From Candidatus Gemmiger faecavium (GTDB lineage: Bacteria > Bacillota > Clostridia > Oscillospirales > Ruminococcaceae): a stretch of 44,380 bases of DNA. The position numbers and the translations under genes were made by a program. Below the pieces are notes generated by a model. That model was given only the letters and a program-made list of their open reading frames with translations, searched no databases and was not told the DNA's origin. Numbering within the stretch: position 1 is the stretch's first letter; each line of letters starts with the position of its first letter. Shown in pieces: positions 9,065 through 18,733 of the stretch. Location of the stretch: the NCBI GenBank assembly GCA_019114415.1, contig DXFO01000001.1, forward strand, positions 1-44,380, in the 5' to 3' direction.

Positions 9065-9604
9065 GTGTGGCATCCGATCCGACATTATAAGACGATCCAT
9101 CACCATAAGGTGCTGGTGCGGCGGTATTGTTTCCGCTGCGGCCTGTACTGGCAGGGCCTGACCCATGACCTGAGCAAGCTGGCGCCGGTGGAGTTTTTGG
9201 CCGGGGCAAAATACTGGCAGGGGACCTGCAGCCCCAACAATGCCCAGCGCCAGGCGGAAGGATACAGCGCCGCATGGCTGCATCACAAGGGCCGGAACAA
9301 GCACCACCTGGAATACTGGATCGACTATTCCCCGTCGGGGGATCACGCCATGGCGGGGATGCGGATGCCGGAACGCTATGTAGCCGAGATGGTGTGTGAC
9401 CGTATCGCGGCGAGCAAGAATTACAAGGGCAGTGAGTACACCGATGCTTCGGCATGGGAGTACTATGCCCACAGCAAGGATCATTATATCCTGCATCCGG
9501 ATACCCGCAGCCAGCTGGAGACCTGCCTGCAAATTTTGCGGGACCAGGGAGAGGACGCCTGCTTCGCCTATATCCGCACCAAACTGCTGGGGAAGAAAAA
9601 GTGA
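9065..9604 (+). CDS. DUF5662 family protein
   Basis: Soluble protein of 179 residues with no known activity. GTG 9065 is preferred because GGGAGGGAAA lies about ten bases upstream and the protein then begins at the conserved block (VWHPIRHYKTIHHHKVLV); an upstream GTG at 8993 would add 24 low-complexity residues. The family's histidine and aspartate pattern is clear: GLTHDLSKLAPVEF, then AWLHHKGRNKHHLEYW and YVAEMVCDRIAASK. Such clusters suggest a metal site related to HD-type proteins, but this is inference; database labels such as 'catalase' for relatives have no support in the sequence. It precedes the low-G+C membrane gene by 22 bases. Confidence 0.8.
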   Translation: MWHPIRHYKTIHHHKVLVRRYCFRCGLYWQGLTHDLSKLAPVEFLAGAKYWQGTCSPNNAQRQAEGYSAAWLHHKGRNKHHLEYWIDYSPSGDHAMAGMRMPERYVAEMVCDRIAASKNYKGSEYTDASAWEYYAHSKDHYILHPDTRSQLETCLQILRDQGEDACFAYIRTKLLGKKK

Positions 9605-9626
9605 TTTCAAACAAGGGAAAGAGCAC

Positions 9627-11540
9627 ATGAAAAATACGCAAACAAACATGCAAGTGTGGAAACAACGGTTGTTTTACGTCGTTGTGATTTTGTATGCTGT
9701 GTTTCTTACGGTGGCTACTGTGAAAACAGGGAGCAAGTTCTGCGGGGAAGCAGCGAGTTATATGTTGACAACAGTCTCTCTGGCCAACGACGGCAATGCG
9801 ATCATTTCGCAAGAGGAGATCGAGCTTGCCCAAAAATGGTTCCCGCAGTATGCTGAAAATTATGAAGGTTTTCAGGGGTCTCACTATACAACATCGCAGG
9901 GAATCGTCCCTTGGTATTTTGCAACATATCCGGCGGCTTGCCTGCCGATGCTGGGGCTTCTGGCACTGCTGGAGCTTCCGCTGCACTATGCCTTTTGTTT
10001 GACAAATTTGGTGTGTATGCTGCTGATGCTGGCCGTTGCAGCATTTGAGCCCAGACTGAAGCTGAGCCAGCGGATGGCCCTTTGCCTGATGCTGGGAGTA
10101 CATCCGGCAATTTTCTATATCAGCTGGTCGTCGGCTGAAGTTTTTCAGTTTGCCTGCATCGCAATTGCAGCGATTTGGTGGGCTGCCGGTCGAAAACACC
10201 TGGCGGCGCTGCTGATTGCTGTGGCCGGAACGACCAATCCTTGTATTTTGGCCATTGGCCTTGCAATGATCGGGGAATACCTCGTATCCGTATGGAAAGA
10301 AACGACAGGCCGGGCGGGATGGCGCGTCAAGCAGTTTGTGGCACGATGGAAAGAGATCATTCTTTACGGATGCTGCTACCTGCCGGGGCTGGTACCGTTT
10401 GCTTACAATTATTCCATTTGCGGCGCGATCAATCTGACTGCGTCTTACGGTCAGGAATGGATTCCGTTGGATGACGGAACGATTTTCCGGCATCTGTGGG
10501 CTTATTTTACCGACTGGAACTTTGGCATTTTGCCTTACATGCCCATTTTGCTGATCGTCTGGGTGGTTCTGCTGGTTCTGGCCGTGGCAAAGCGCTGCAC
10601 CAGATATCTTTGGATGAGCGCCGGATTTCTGGGGGCGATGCTGGGATATTCACTGATGGCGAATATCAACTGCGGCATGGATGGCATTGCCCGCTATAAT
10701 GCATGGTCTACGGCTTTGATGACGGCAGCCGTGTGCACACAGTGGAAAGACCTGCTGCAAGGGATATTGCCCAAACGCATCCTTGCAGGGGCACTTGCGT
10801 GCTCAGCAGTCTATACGGGCGGAGTGATTGTTGCATACGGAGGGATCGGTGCACCAAACGGTAACTATTTAAGGCCAACTCCAATTGCACAGGAACTGCT
10901 TCAGTACATTCCGCAGTTGTATACGCCGCTGGAATCTACATTGCATGGCCGGTCCAATACTCCAATCTGGATACCCTGTGAAGGATTTCTCGACAGCAAT
11001 TTAGATCTACGAAAGTTATATATGGATCAAAGCCAGGCAGAGGCACTGATGTCGGTCGTTGGTTCGCAGGATCCGGAGAATATGGTCTGGCTGAACGAAC
11101 GGTTGTCGGAATTGGGAGAAGAAAAAGAAGTCGTGACGATTCCGGCCAATCGCCATATCTATCTGGCAAAATGGTCGCTTTCCCCGCAAAACGGATATCT
11201 GTATGTTGTAAATGGCAAAGTGGAAGATGGTATTCTTGTGACAGAACCGGTTTCGGGATATCCCTTTTTAGGGGAGACAGAACCCTGGATGCCCGGTACA
11301 TACACGGTGACCTTAAATGCGTCTTGTGTTGAAATGCCGCAGGACATGCCGGCCCAACTGCAAGTTGGCATAAAGACGGAAGATGGCTACCAGATTCTTG
11401 CGTATACATCTTTGCAGGCGGATGGCACAGCACAGATAACGCTGGAACTTACGGAAAAAGCTGAAAATGTCAGCTGCCGTGTGTATCAAAATGAGGGGAC
11501 CGTGCTCAAAATCGAATCCATTGATATTGTACGGAGCTGA
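9627..11540 (+). CDS. Large multi-pass membrane protein, lower G+C than its neighbours
   Basis: Integral membrane protein of 637 residues, start ATG 9627 after AAGGGAAAG. A first helix at about residues 12-29 is followed by an outer loop with CGEAASYMLTTVSL and HYTTSQGIVPWYF, then about ten helices. The last 190 residues or so are soluble and rich in beta-strand residues, probably an extracytoplasmic sandwich domain. This is the general plan of GT-C enzymes and O-antigen-type membrane proteins, but no family is certain. Base composition drops: the 60 bases at 9661-9720 hold 25 G/C, against 37 of 60 at 8881-8940, and codons ending in A or T are common. This suggests a different origin from the genes on both sides. 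No mobile element borders it. Confidence 0.6.
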   Translation: MKNTQTNMQVWKQRLFYVVVILYAVFLTVATVKTGSKFCGEAASYMLTTVSLANDGNAIISQEEIELAQKWFPQYAENYEGFQGSHYTTSQGIVPWYFATYPAACLPMLGLLALLELPLHYAFCLTNLVCMLLMLAVAAFEPRLKLSQRMALCLMLGVHPAIFYISWSSAEVFQFACIAIAAIWWAAGRKHLAALLIAVAGTTNPCILAIGLAMIGEYLVSVWKETTGRAGWRVKQFVARWKEIILYGCCYLPGLVPFAYNYSICGAINLTASYGQEWIPLDDGTIFRHLWAYFTDWNFGILPYMPILLIVWVVLLVLAVAKRCTRYLWMSAGFLGAMLGYSLMANINCGMDGIARYNAWSTALMTAAVCTQWKDLLQGILPKRILAGALACSAVYTGGVIVAYGGIGAPNGNYLRPTPIAQELLQYIPQLYTPLESTLHGRSNTPIWIPCEGFLDSNLDLRKLYMDQSQAEALMSVVGSQDPENMVWLNERLSELGEEKEVVTIPANRHIYLAKWSLSPQNGYLYVVNGKVEDGILVTEPVSGYPFLGETEPWMPGTYTVTLNASCVEMPQDMPAQLQVGIKTEDGYQILAYTSLQADGTAQITLELTEKAENVSCRVYQNEGTVLKIESIDIVRS

Positions 11541-11579
11541 TTGAAATACTTGATGGAATTGTCGGAAAAGAGGGAAAAT

Positions 11580-12062
11580 ATGCCCATCGAACAAGTCAAG
11601 GAATATCTGGCCCCCATGGGGCTGGCCGACCGCGTCATCGAATTTGACGCAAGTTCCGCCACCGTAGCGGAAGCCGCCGCTGATCTGGGCTGTGAGGAAG
11701 CGCGCATTGCCAAAACCATGGCCTTTCTGGTAGATGGCCACGCGGTGCTCATTGTCATGGCGGGGGATGGCAAGGTGGACAATCCCCGCTATAAGGCACA
11801 GTTCCATACCAAGGCGGCCATGATCCGCCCCGATGATCTGGTGGAAAAAGTGGGGCATCCCATGGGCGGCGTCTGCCCCTTTGCCGTACATCCGGATGTT
11901 AAAGTCTATCTGGATGAAAGCCTCAAGCGGTTTGACATCGTGTACCCGGCAGCCGGTACGGCCAGCTCGGCTGTCCGCCTTACGGTGCCGGAACTGGAAA
12001 GCGCCGTGCAGAATTTTGCAGGCTGGGTGGACGTGGCAAAGGGCTGGCGCCCCGAGGCGTGA
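11580..12062 (+). CDS. YbaK/EbsC-family aminoacyl-tRNA deacylase (Cys-tRNA(Pro) type)
   Basis: Trans-editing enzyme of 160 residues that hydrolyses mischarged tRNA, in this family usually Cys-tRNA(Pro). ATG 11580 follows AGAGGGAAAAT; a TTG at 11541 is in frame but has no binding site. Family marks are IAKTMAFLVDGHAVLIVMAGD (given in part), with the conserved lysine of the IAKT motif, then GHPMGGVCPFAVHPDVKVYLDESL and AAGTASSAVRLTVPEL. The GGVxPF loop belongs to the substrate pocket. It lies 39 bases after the membrane gene without an obvious promoter of its own, and G+C returns to the local norm at its start. Transcription ends at a bidirectional terminator shared with uxaC. Confidence 0.87.
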   Translation: MPIEQVKEYLAPMGLADRVIEFDASSATVAEAAADLGCEEARIAKTMAFLVDGHAVLIVMAGDGKVDNPRYKAQFHTKAAMIRPDDLVEKVGHPMGGVCPFAVHPDVKVYLDESLKRFDIVYPAAGTASSAVRLTVPELESAVQNFAGWVDVAKGWRPEA

Positions 12063-12164
12063 CGTTGATACCGCCGCGCCTCTGTCGTTTTTGGCTCTCG
12101 CTTGGATCCGCGGCAGTGGCCCGCACCCAATGCGGTCTTGCGACGCTGCTGCCGGGGAAACATA

Positions 12165-12205
12165 CAAAAAAGAAGGCTCCTGCCATGCGGCAGGGGCCTT
12201 CTTTT
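12165..12205. terminator. Bidirectional terminator between the ybaK-like gene and uxaC
   Basis: AGAAGGCTCCTGCC (12171-12184) pairs with GGCAGGGGCCTTCT (12189-12202) around a four-base loop. A run of A precedes and a run of T follows, so it can serve both converging genes. Confidence 0.88.
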
Positions 12206-12229
12206 GTCTGTCGGGCAAAGCCCGGTAAA

Positions 12230-13669
12230 TTACAGATCGAAATAGCGCTGAGCGTTGTAGTAGCTGATGCCCTCCACGATCTTCTTGAGAGAAGCCTCAT
12301 TGTTGGGATACTGGCCGTTCTCCACCCAGGAGCCGATGAGGTTGCACATCAGGCGGCGGAACAGCTCGTGGCGGGTATAGCTCAGGAAGCTGCGGCTGTC
12401 GGTCAGCATGCCGATGAAGTTGCCCAACAGGCCCAGACGGGCCAGAGTGCGCATCTGCTGGTTCATGCCGTCATTGGTATCGCAGAACCACCAGGCGCTG
12501 CCCAGCTGAATCTTGCCCGGAACCTCGTCGCCCTGGAAGGAACCGATCATGGTGCCCAGCATGTCGAAGTCGGAGGGGTTCAGGCTGTACAGGATGACGC
12601 GGGGGCATTCGTCGGTTTCGGTCAGCTTGGACAGCAGCTTGCTGATGGAAACGCTGCCGTCGGTCACGGCGATCATGTCAAAGCCGGTGTCCGCGCCCAG
12701 CTTCTGGAACATCTTCTGGTTGGGGTTGCGCAGGCAGCTGTAATGGATCTGCATGACCACATGGTACTTGTGGTACAGGCGGCCCATGGCCAGCAGGATG
12801 TAGGTGGTGTAGGCGTCGCCTTCCTCCTTGGTCAGGGGCTCACCGGCCATGGCTTTCTTGAAAGCGGCGGTTGCCTTGGAGGCGTCGGTCTCAACGTAGG
12901 GCACGTAATCCAGGCCCTGGTCGGCGGCACGGCAGCCCATCTCCACAAAGAACTTCAGGCGTTCTTCCAGAGCGCTGACCACGCAGCCCACGCACTTGAA
13001 CTCGCGGCCGACGACGGCTTCCAACTGATGGATGTACTCGGCAAAACCGGGCTTGAGAATGTTAGTAGCCTTGTCAGGACGGAAAGAGGGAGCGACCACC
13101 ACATCGATGGTGGGGTCTTCCTTGATTTTCTTGTGCCATTCCAGAGAATCGATGGGGTCGTCGGTGGTGCCGACCATGGCAACATTGCTCTGCTTGATCA
13201 GGCCGCGGACGGTCATGTTGGGATCGTGCTGCAGCTTGTCGTTGCACAGGTTCCAGACTTCCTCGGCGGTCTCGGTGTTCAGGACGCCGTCATAGCCGAA
13301 GTACTTTTTCAGCTCCAGATGGCACCAGGTGTACATGGGGTTGCCGATGGCCATTTCCAGGGACTCGACGAACTTCTGGAAACGCTCACGGTCGGGCTTG
13401 TCACCGGTGATGTACTCTTCCGGCACACCGTTGGAGCGCATGACGCGCCATTTGTAGTGATCGCCGAAATAGACGTCCTTGCCGTCCACGACCTGATGGC
13501 CACCCAGCCAGACCTGGGCAAGATTTTCAAAACGGCGGTCCTCGTAAATTTCCTGCGGGGGAATGTGGCAGTGGTAATCGATGATGGGCAGCTTGGCCGA
13601 GTAATCATGATACAGATGCCGCGCGGTGTCATTCTCCAACAGGAAATCCTTGTCCATAAATGCTTTCAT
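12230..13669 (-). CDS. uxaC: Glucuronate isomerase (uronate isomerase)
   Basis: Converts D-glucuronate to D-fructuronate (and galacturonate to tagaturonate), first step of the Ashwell hexuronate route. The product is 479 residues, close to the family norm. ATG 13669 is chosen for AAAGGAG nine bases before it; further 5' sequence is promoter. The amidohydrolase-type metal motif is IIDYHCHIPPQEIYEDRRF (near residue 26), with YTWCHLELKKYFGYDG, SFRPDKATNIL, QIHYSCLRN, a C-terminal MLTDSRSFLSYTRHELFRR and WVENGQYP, all typical. No other hexuronate gene (uxuA, uxuB, kdgK) is in the window, so it works with genes elsewhere. It supports use of host or plant glucuronides and pectin sugars, by inference. 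Confidence 0.95.
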   Translation of the reverse strand: MKAFMDKDFLLENDTARHLYHDYSAKLPIIDYHCHIPPQEIYEDRRFENLAQVWLGGHQVVDGKDVYFGDHYKWRVMRSNGVPEEYITGDKPDRERFQKFVESLEMAIGNPMYTWCHLELKKYFGYDGVLNTETAEEVWNLCNDKLQHDPNMTVRGLIKQSNVAMVGTTDDPIDSLEWHKKIKEDPTIDVVVAPSFRPDKATNILKPGFAEYIHQLEAVVGREFKCVGCVVSALEERLKFFVEMGCRAADQGLDYVPYVETDASKATAAFKKAMAGEPLTKEEGDAYTTYILLAMGRLYHKYHVVMQIHYSCLRNPNQKMFQKLGADTGFDMIAVTDGSVSISKLLSKLTETDECPRVILYSLNPSDFDMLGTMIGSFQGDEVPGKIQLGSAWWFCDTNDGMNQQMRTLARLGLLGNFIGMLTDSRSFLSYTRHELFRRLMCNLIGSWVENGQYPNNEASLKKIVEGISYYNAQRYFDL

Positions 13670-13751
13670 AAATGGCAGCTCTCCTTTGCTTGTCCGCCAG
13701 ACAACGTCGGTGATACGCCGCTTTGACGGAGGATAAACAGTTTCTGTATTT

Positions 13752-13780
13752 ATTATACATAGCAAAAAGTTCTTCAACAA
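13752..13780 (-). promoter_or_regulatory. Promoter of uxaC
   Basis: Minus strand TTGTTG (13775-13780), 17-base spacer, TATAAT (13752-13757). The leader is about 75 bases. Confidence 0.8.
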
Positions 13781-13959
13781 GTTGCAAAAATTGCGTTGTT
13801 CGAGAAAAAACGCACAAAGATAACAGGAATCATTTGTGCAAGGTGAAAAGACAAAAAGAAACGAACAAACGTCAAACATTTATGGACGCTCAAAAAAGAA
13901 AAGCCCATGGCAAAGCAAGGCATTTTGCAGAAATTATCCTGCCCTGCCGGACGGTGATG

Positions 13960-13968
13960 TGATATAAT
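13960..13968 (+). promoter_or_regulatory. Extended -10 promoter ahead of the mutarotase leader
   Basis: TGATATAAT (13960-13968) is a consensus extended -10; the -35 position is poor. Start of transcription would be near 13975, giving a leader of about 210 bases. Confidence 0.65.
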
Positions 13969-13984
13969 AAGAAAAAAGAATCTC

Positions 13985-14159
13985 TGCGCTGCATCAGCAG
14001 GGGAAAACGGGGAGCCTGACCGCAATTTTTGATGGTCGGGCGATGGCATTCGAAAGTGCGGTTCCTGGCCACGGTGAACGCGACCTGCCGCCGTGGAATG
14101 GCCCGCATTTTCCGCATGCAAAGACAAAATCCCCGTTGTTTTTTGCTGTTGACAGCGCA
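13985..14159 (+). ncRNA. Candidate structured leader RNA upstream of the mutarotase gene
   Basis: The 220 bases between the promoter and ATG 14187 contain nested long-range pairings. TGCGCTG (13985-13991) matches CAGCGCA (14153-14159), and AACGGGGA (14006-14013) matches TCCCCGTT (14130-14137). Inside lie a hairpin GCCTGACC/GGTCGGGC (14014-14041) and CCACGG/CCGTGG (14069-14096). The 3' strand of the second helix is followed by GTTTTTTG, so that helix could also act as a terminator stem. I do not recognise the class; 6S RNA, cobalamin and other common riboswitch motifs were considered and do not fit well. It may be a cis-regulator or a separate small RNA. Confidence 0.5.
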
Positions 14160-14186
14160 CACGTGTAGGAAAGGGGAGTGCCCGAC

Positions 14187-15059
14187 ATGGCTTCTCAACT
14201 GAAAAAAGGCTTGTATGAAAAACATGGTGTTCAGTACGCCACGCTGACGCTGGCGGATGACGGCTGCGCGCTGACCGTTACCCCGGAGAAGGGCGGCATG
14301 GCCACGTCTTTCACCAAAAACGGAGAGGAATACCTCTGGCTGCGGGACGGCAACTTTGAATCCACCGACCGCCCCCGCTGCGGCATTCCCATCCTGTTCC
14401 CCAACTGCGGCAGACCGGACGGCGGTGTGCATCGGTTCGGCGGCGGTGCCTACCCCATGGAGATCCACGGTTTTGCGGATCTGGTCCCCTGGACGGTGCA
14501 GCAAGCAACCGACGAAGCCATCGTTCTGACCCTGGCTCCCAATGGACTGACCAAGTTTGTCTATCCATTCGATTTCCTGCTGACCATGCGGTACACTCTG
14601 TCCGGCAACCGGGCGGAGCTGGCGTTGACCGTCAAGAACAACGGGGACAAGCCTATGCCCTTCAGCTTCGGCTTCCACCCCTACTTTGCCGCATCCGCGC
14701 TGGAAAACGTGGACTTTGACATCCAGGCCAGGACCTGCTCGGAGGATGCCAAAGGCCCTCAGCCCGCAGCGCCCGCCAAGCTGACGCTCACCCGTAAGCC
14801 CGGTTCCGCCGATTCCATCCGGCTGCTCACCGGCGTGGAGTCCCCCATGAGTTTCAGCGATTCCGGCAACGGACACCGGGTGACGGTGGACTTTGACGAT
14901 CACTTCGGCAACGGCGTGCTCTGGCAGCAGGATGCCGAGCGCTTCGTCTGCATGGAACCCTGGAACGGCTGGGCCAACAGTGTCAACGAGGAAGGCCGCC
15001 ACGAGGAACTGGCCCCCGGCGCATCTCTGACCGCCTGCTGGGGCATTACCATCGAATAA
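14187..15059 (+). CDS. Aldose 1-epimerase family protein (galactose or hexose-6-phosphate mutarotase-like)
   Basis: Cytoplasmic sugar mutarotase of 290 residues that interconverts alpha and beta anomers. ATG 14187 is chosen for AAAGGGGAG eight bases upstream. The galactose mutarotase-like fold is supported by RCGIPILFPNCGR, H94 in IHGFADLVPW, H164 in FSFGFHPYF and E257 in CMEPWNGW, which match the catalytic His/Glu set of the family. This sequence pattern (FPNCGRPDGG, EPWNGWANSVNE) is closer to the YeaD/hexose-6-phosphate and LacX-like groups than to GalM, but the true substrate is not set by sequence. It is monocistronic, divergent from uxaC, and preceded by an unusual folded leader. Confidence 0.85.
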   Translation: MASQLKKGLYEKHGVQYATLTLADDGCALTVTPEKGGMATSFTKNGEEYLWLRDGNFESTDRPRCGIPILFPNCGRPDGGVHRFGGGAYPMEIHGFADLVPWTVQQATDEAIVLTLAPNGLTKFVYPFDFLLTMRYTLSGNRAELALTVKNNGDKPMPFSFGFHPYFAASALENVDFDIQARTCSEDAKGPQPAAPAKLTLTRKPGSADSIRLLTGVESPMSFSDSGNGHRVTVDFDDHFGNGVLWQQDAERFVCMEPWNGWANSVNEEGRHEELAPGASLTACWGITIE

Positions 15060-15075
15060 ACAGAATCTTTTTCCA

Positions 15076-15116
15076 AACGCCGGAGTACTTGGAAGTTCCC
15101 AATGCTCCGGCGTTTT
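15076..15116 (+). terminator. Terminator of the mutarotase gene
   Basis: AACGCCGGAG (15076-15085) pairs with CTCCGGCGTT (15105-15114), then TTTT; the inner TTGG/CCAA extends it. Confidence 0.85.
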
Positions 15117-15167
15117 CGTGTGGATTTTGGGCTGACTTTCTGCGAAATGGCTCCCCACGGAACAGAC

Positions 15168-15212
15168 AAAAATAAAAAGCTGCCCCGGCAGGGAAACTCC
15201 CTGCCGGGGCAG
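15168..15212 (-). terminator. Terminator of the ilvBNCD operon
   Basis: A perfect 15-base stem, CTGCCCCGGCAGGGA (15180-15194) with its complement at 15198-15212. On the minus strand it is followed by a T-rich run (complement of 15168-15179). It lies 28 bases beyond the ilvD stop. Confidence 0.9.
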
Positions 15213-15240
15213 TTGTTTACGGGGTTGGGAAGAAATCGAC

Positions 15241-16899
15241 TCAGCGCATGACGGCGCCCAGGTTGGCGCTGGATACCATGCGGGCGTAGCGGCTCAGCCA
15301 GCCGGTCTTGACGTTGGGTTCAGGCTGGACATAGGCAGCCTTGCGGCGGGCCAGTTCCTCGTCGCTGACCTCCAGCGTGATGCTGGCGTTGGGGATGTCG
15401 ATGGAGATGGTGTCACCCTCCTGGATCAGGCCGATGGGGCCGCCGGAGGCAGCCTCGGGGCTGACGTGGCCGATGGCCGCGCCGCGGCTGGCACCGGAGA
15501 AGCGGCCGTCGGTGATGAGGGCCACGGTGGTGTCCAGCTTCATGCCGGCCAGGGCGCTGGTGGGATTGAGCATCTCACGCATGCCGGGGCCGCCCTTGGG
15601 GCCTTCGTAGCGGATGACCACCACGTCACTGGGATGGATCTCGCCGTTGTAGATGGCGGTGATGGCCTGCTCCTCACTGTCAAAGACACGAGCGGGGCCG
15701 CTGTGGCACTGCATTTCGGGAGCCACGGCGCTGCGCTTGACCACGCAGCCGTCGGGGGCAATGTTGCCCCACAGGATCTGCAGGCCGCCGGTCTCGCTGT
15801 ACGGATTGTCGATGGGGCGGATGGCCTTCTCGTTGAGGATGTGCGCCCCCGCAATGTTCTCGCCCAGCGTCTTGCCGGTGACGGTGGGAACATCCAGATC
15901 CAGCAGTCCCTTCTTGGCCAGCTCTGCCTGAACGGCGGGGATGCCGCCCGCGGCATACAGGTCGGGCATATGGGTGGGACCGGCGGGAGCCAGATGGCAG
16001 AGGTTGGGGGTCTTGGCGCTGATCTCGTTGAAGAGTTTGAGATCGATGGGGACCCCGGCCTCGTAGGCGATGGCCAGCAGATGCAGCACCGTGTTGGTGG
16101 AGCAGCCCAGAGCCATATCACAGGTCAGGGCGTTGCGGATGGAGCGCTCATTGACGATCTGGCGGGCGGTGACGCCGCGGCGGACCAGGTCCATGATGGC
16201 CATGCCGGACTTTTTGCCCAGCTGCAGGCGCTTGGAGTAAACGGCGGGAATGGTGCCGTTGCCGGGCAGGGCAATGCCGATGGCCTCGCACAGGCAGTTC
16301 ATGCTGTTGGCGGTGTACATGCCGGAGCAGCTGCCGCAGCTGGGGCAGCAGTTGCAGGTGCAGTCCTCCAGCTGTTCGTCGGTGATCATGCCGGCCTTGT
16401 AGGCGCCCACGGCCTCAAACATTTTGGACAGGCTGACTTCCTCTCCGCCGTAGCTGCCGGCCAGCATGGGGCCGCCGGAGCAGACGATGGCGGGCACGTC
16501 CATACGGACGGCAGCCATGAGCATGCCGGGGACGATCTTGTCGCAGTTGGGGACCAGGACCAGGCCGTCCAGCTGGTGGGCCATGAGCATGGTCTCCACG
16601 CTGTCGCAAATGAGTTCGCGGCTGGCCAGGGAGTACTTCATGCCGATGTGGCCCATGGCGATGCCGTCGCAGACGCCGATGGCCGGGATCAGGATGGGGG
16701 TGCCGCCCGCCATGCGGACGCCTGCCTTGACGGCGTCGGCCAGCTTGTCCAGATTCATGTGGCCGGGAACAATCTCGCTGTAGGCGGAGACCACGCCGAT
16801 GAGGGGACGCTCCAGTTCCTCGGGGGTATAGCCCAGGGCGTAGAACAGGCTGCGGTTGGGAGCGCGCTCGGAGCCTTTGGTTACATTATCGCTGCGCAT
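15241..16899 (-). CDS. ilvD: Dihydroxy-acid dehydratase
   Basis: Dehydrates 2,3-dihydroxy-isovalerate and 2,3-dihydroxy-3-methylvalerate to the oxo-acid precursors of valine and isoleucine, using an iron-sulfur cluster. The product is 552 residues, standard length. ATG 16899 has AAAGGAG six to eight bases before it. Diagnostic segments: [56 protein letters not shown] with the cluster cysteines, [15 protein letters not shown], and near the end [14 protein letters not shown] and [22 protein letters not shown] (in part). It is the last gene of ilvBNCD, 127 bases after ilvC, with a strong hairpin in that gap. Confidence 0.97.
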   Translation of the reverse strand: MRSDNVTKGSERAPNRSLFYALGYTPEELERPLIGVVSAYSEIVPGHMNLDKLADAVKAGVRMAGGTPILIPAIGVCDGIAMGHIGMKYSLASRELICDSVETMLMAHQLDGLVLVPNCDKIVPGMLMAAVRMDVPAIVCSGGPMLAGSYGGEEVSLSKMFEAVGAYKAGMITDEQLEDCTCNCCPSCGSCSGMYTANSMNCLCEAIGIALPGNGTIPAVYSKRLQLGKKSGMAIMDLVRRGVTARQIVNERSIRNALTCDMALGCSTNTVLHLLAIAYEAGVPIDLKLFNEISAKTPNLCHLAPAGPTHMPDLYAAGGIPAVQAELAKKGLLDLDVPTVTGKTLGENIAGAHILNEKAIRPIDNPYSETGGLQILWGNIAPDGCVVKRSAVAPEMQCHSGPARVFDSEEQAITAIYNGEIHPSDVVVIRYEGPKGGPGMREMLNPTSALAGMKLDTTVALITDGRFSGASRGAAIGHVSPEAASGGPIGLIQEGDTISIDIPNASITLEVSDEELARRKAAYVQPEPNVKTGWLSRYARMVSSANLGAVMR

Positions 16900-16969
16900 T
16901 GGGAAATGCTCCTTTCGTTTTGGGACCGGCAGGGCAGGGAACCAGCCGCCGGAATATCGCAAACCGCAA

Positions 16970-17001
16970 GGTGGGCGGGCGGCGGCTGCCGCCCGCCCAC
17001 C
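16970..17001 (-). repeat. Perfect G+C-only hairpin between ilvC and ilvD
   Basis: GGTGGGCGGGCGGC (16970-16983) and its exact complement (16988-17001) are separated by four bases. There is no T run on either side, so it is not a normal terminator. It may stabilise the upstream ilvBNC mRNA or reduce read-through into ilvD; that role is inference. Confidence 0.75.
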
Positions 17002-17026
17002 ACGGTCTGCATGTTATCAGCGGGAA

Positions 17027-18719
<1,693 letters not shown>

Positions 18720-18733
18720 GGTGGGTTCCTCCT

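Noticed and set aside
12059-13726. 555-codon plus-strand frame opposite uxaC
   Set aside because: uxaC on the minus strand has full family signatures; the opposite frame has none and crosses the terminator.
13985-14159. Cobalamin riboswitch
   Set aside because: ACCTGCC (14083-14089) recalls the B12 box, but the rest of the box and the conserved core (GCCACTG) are missing.
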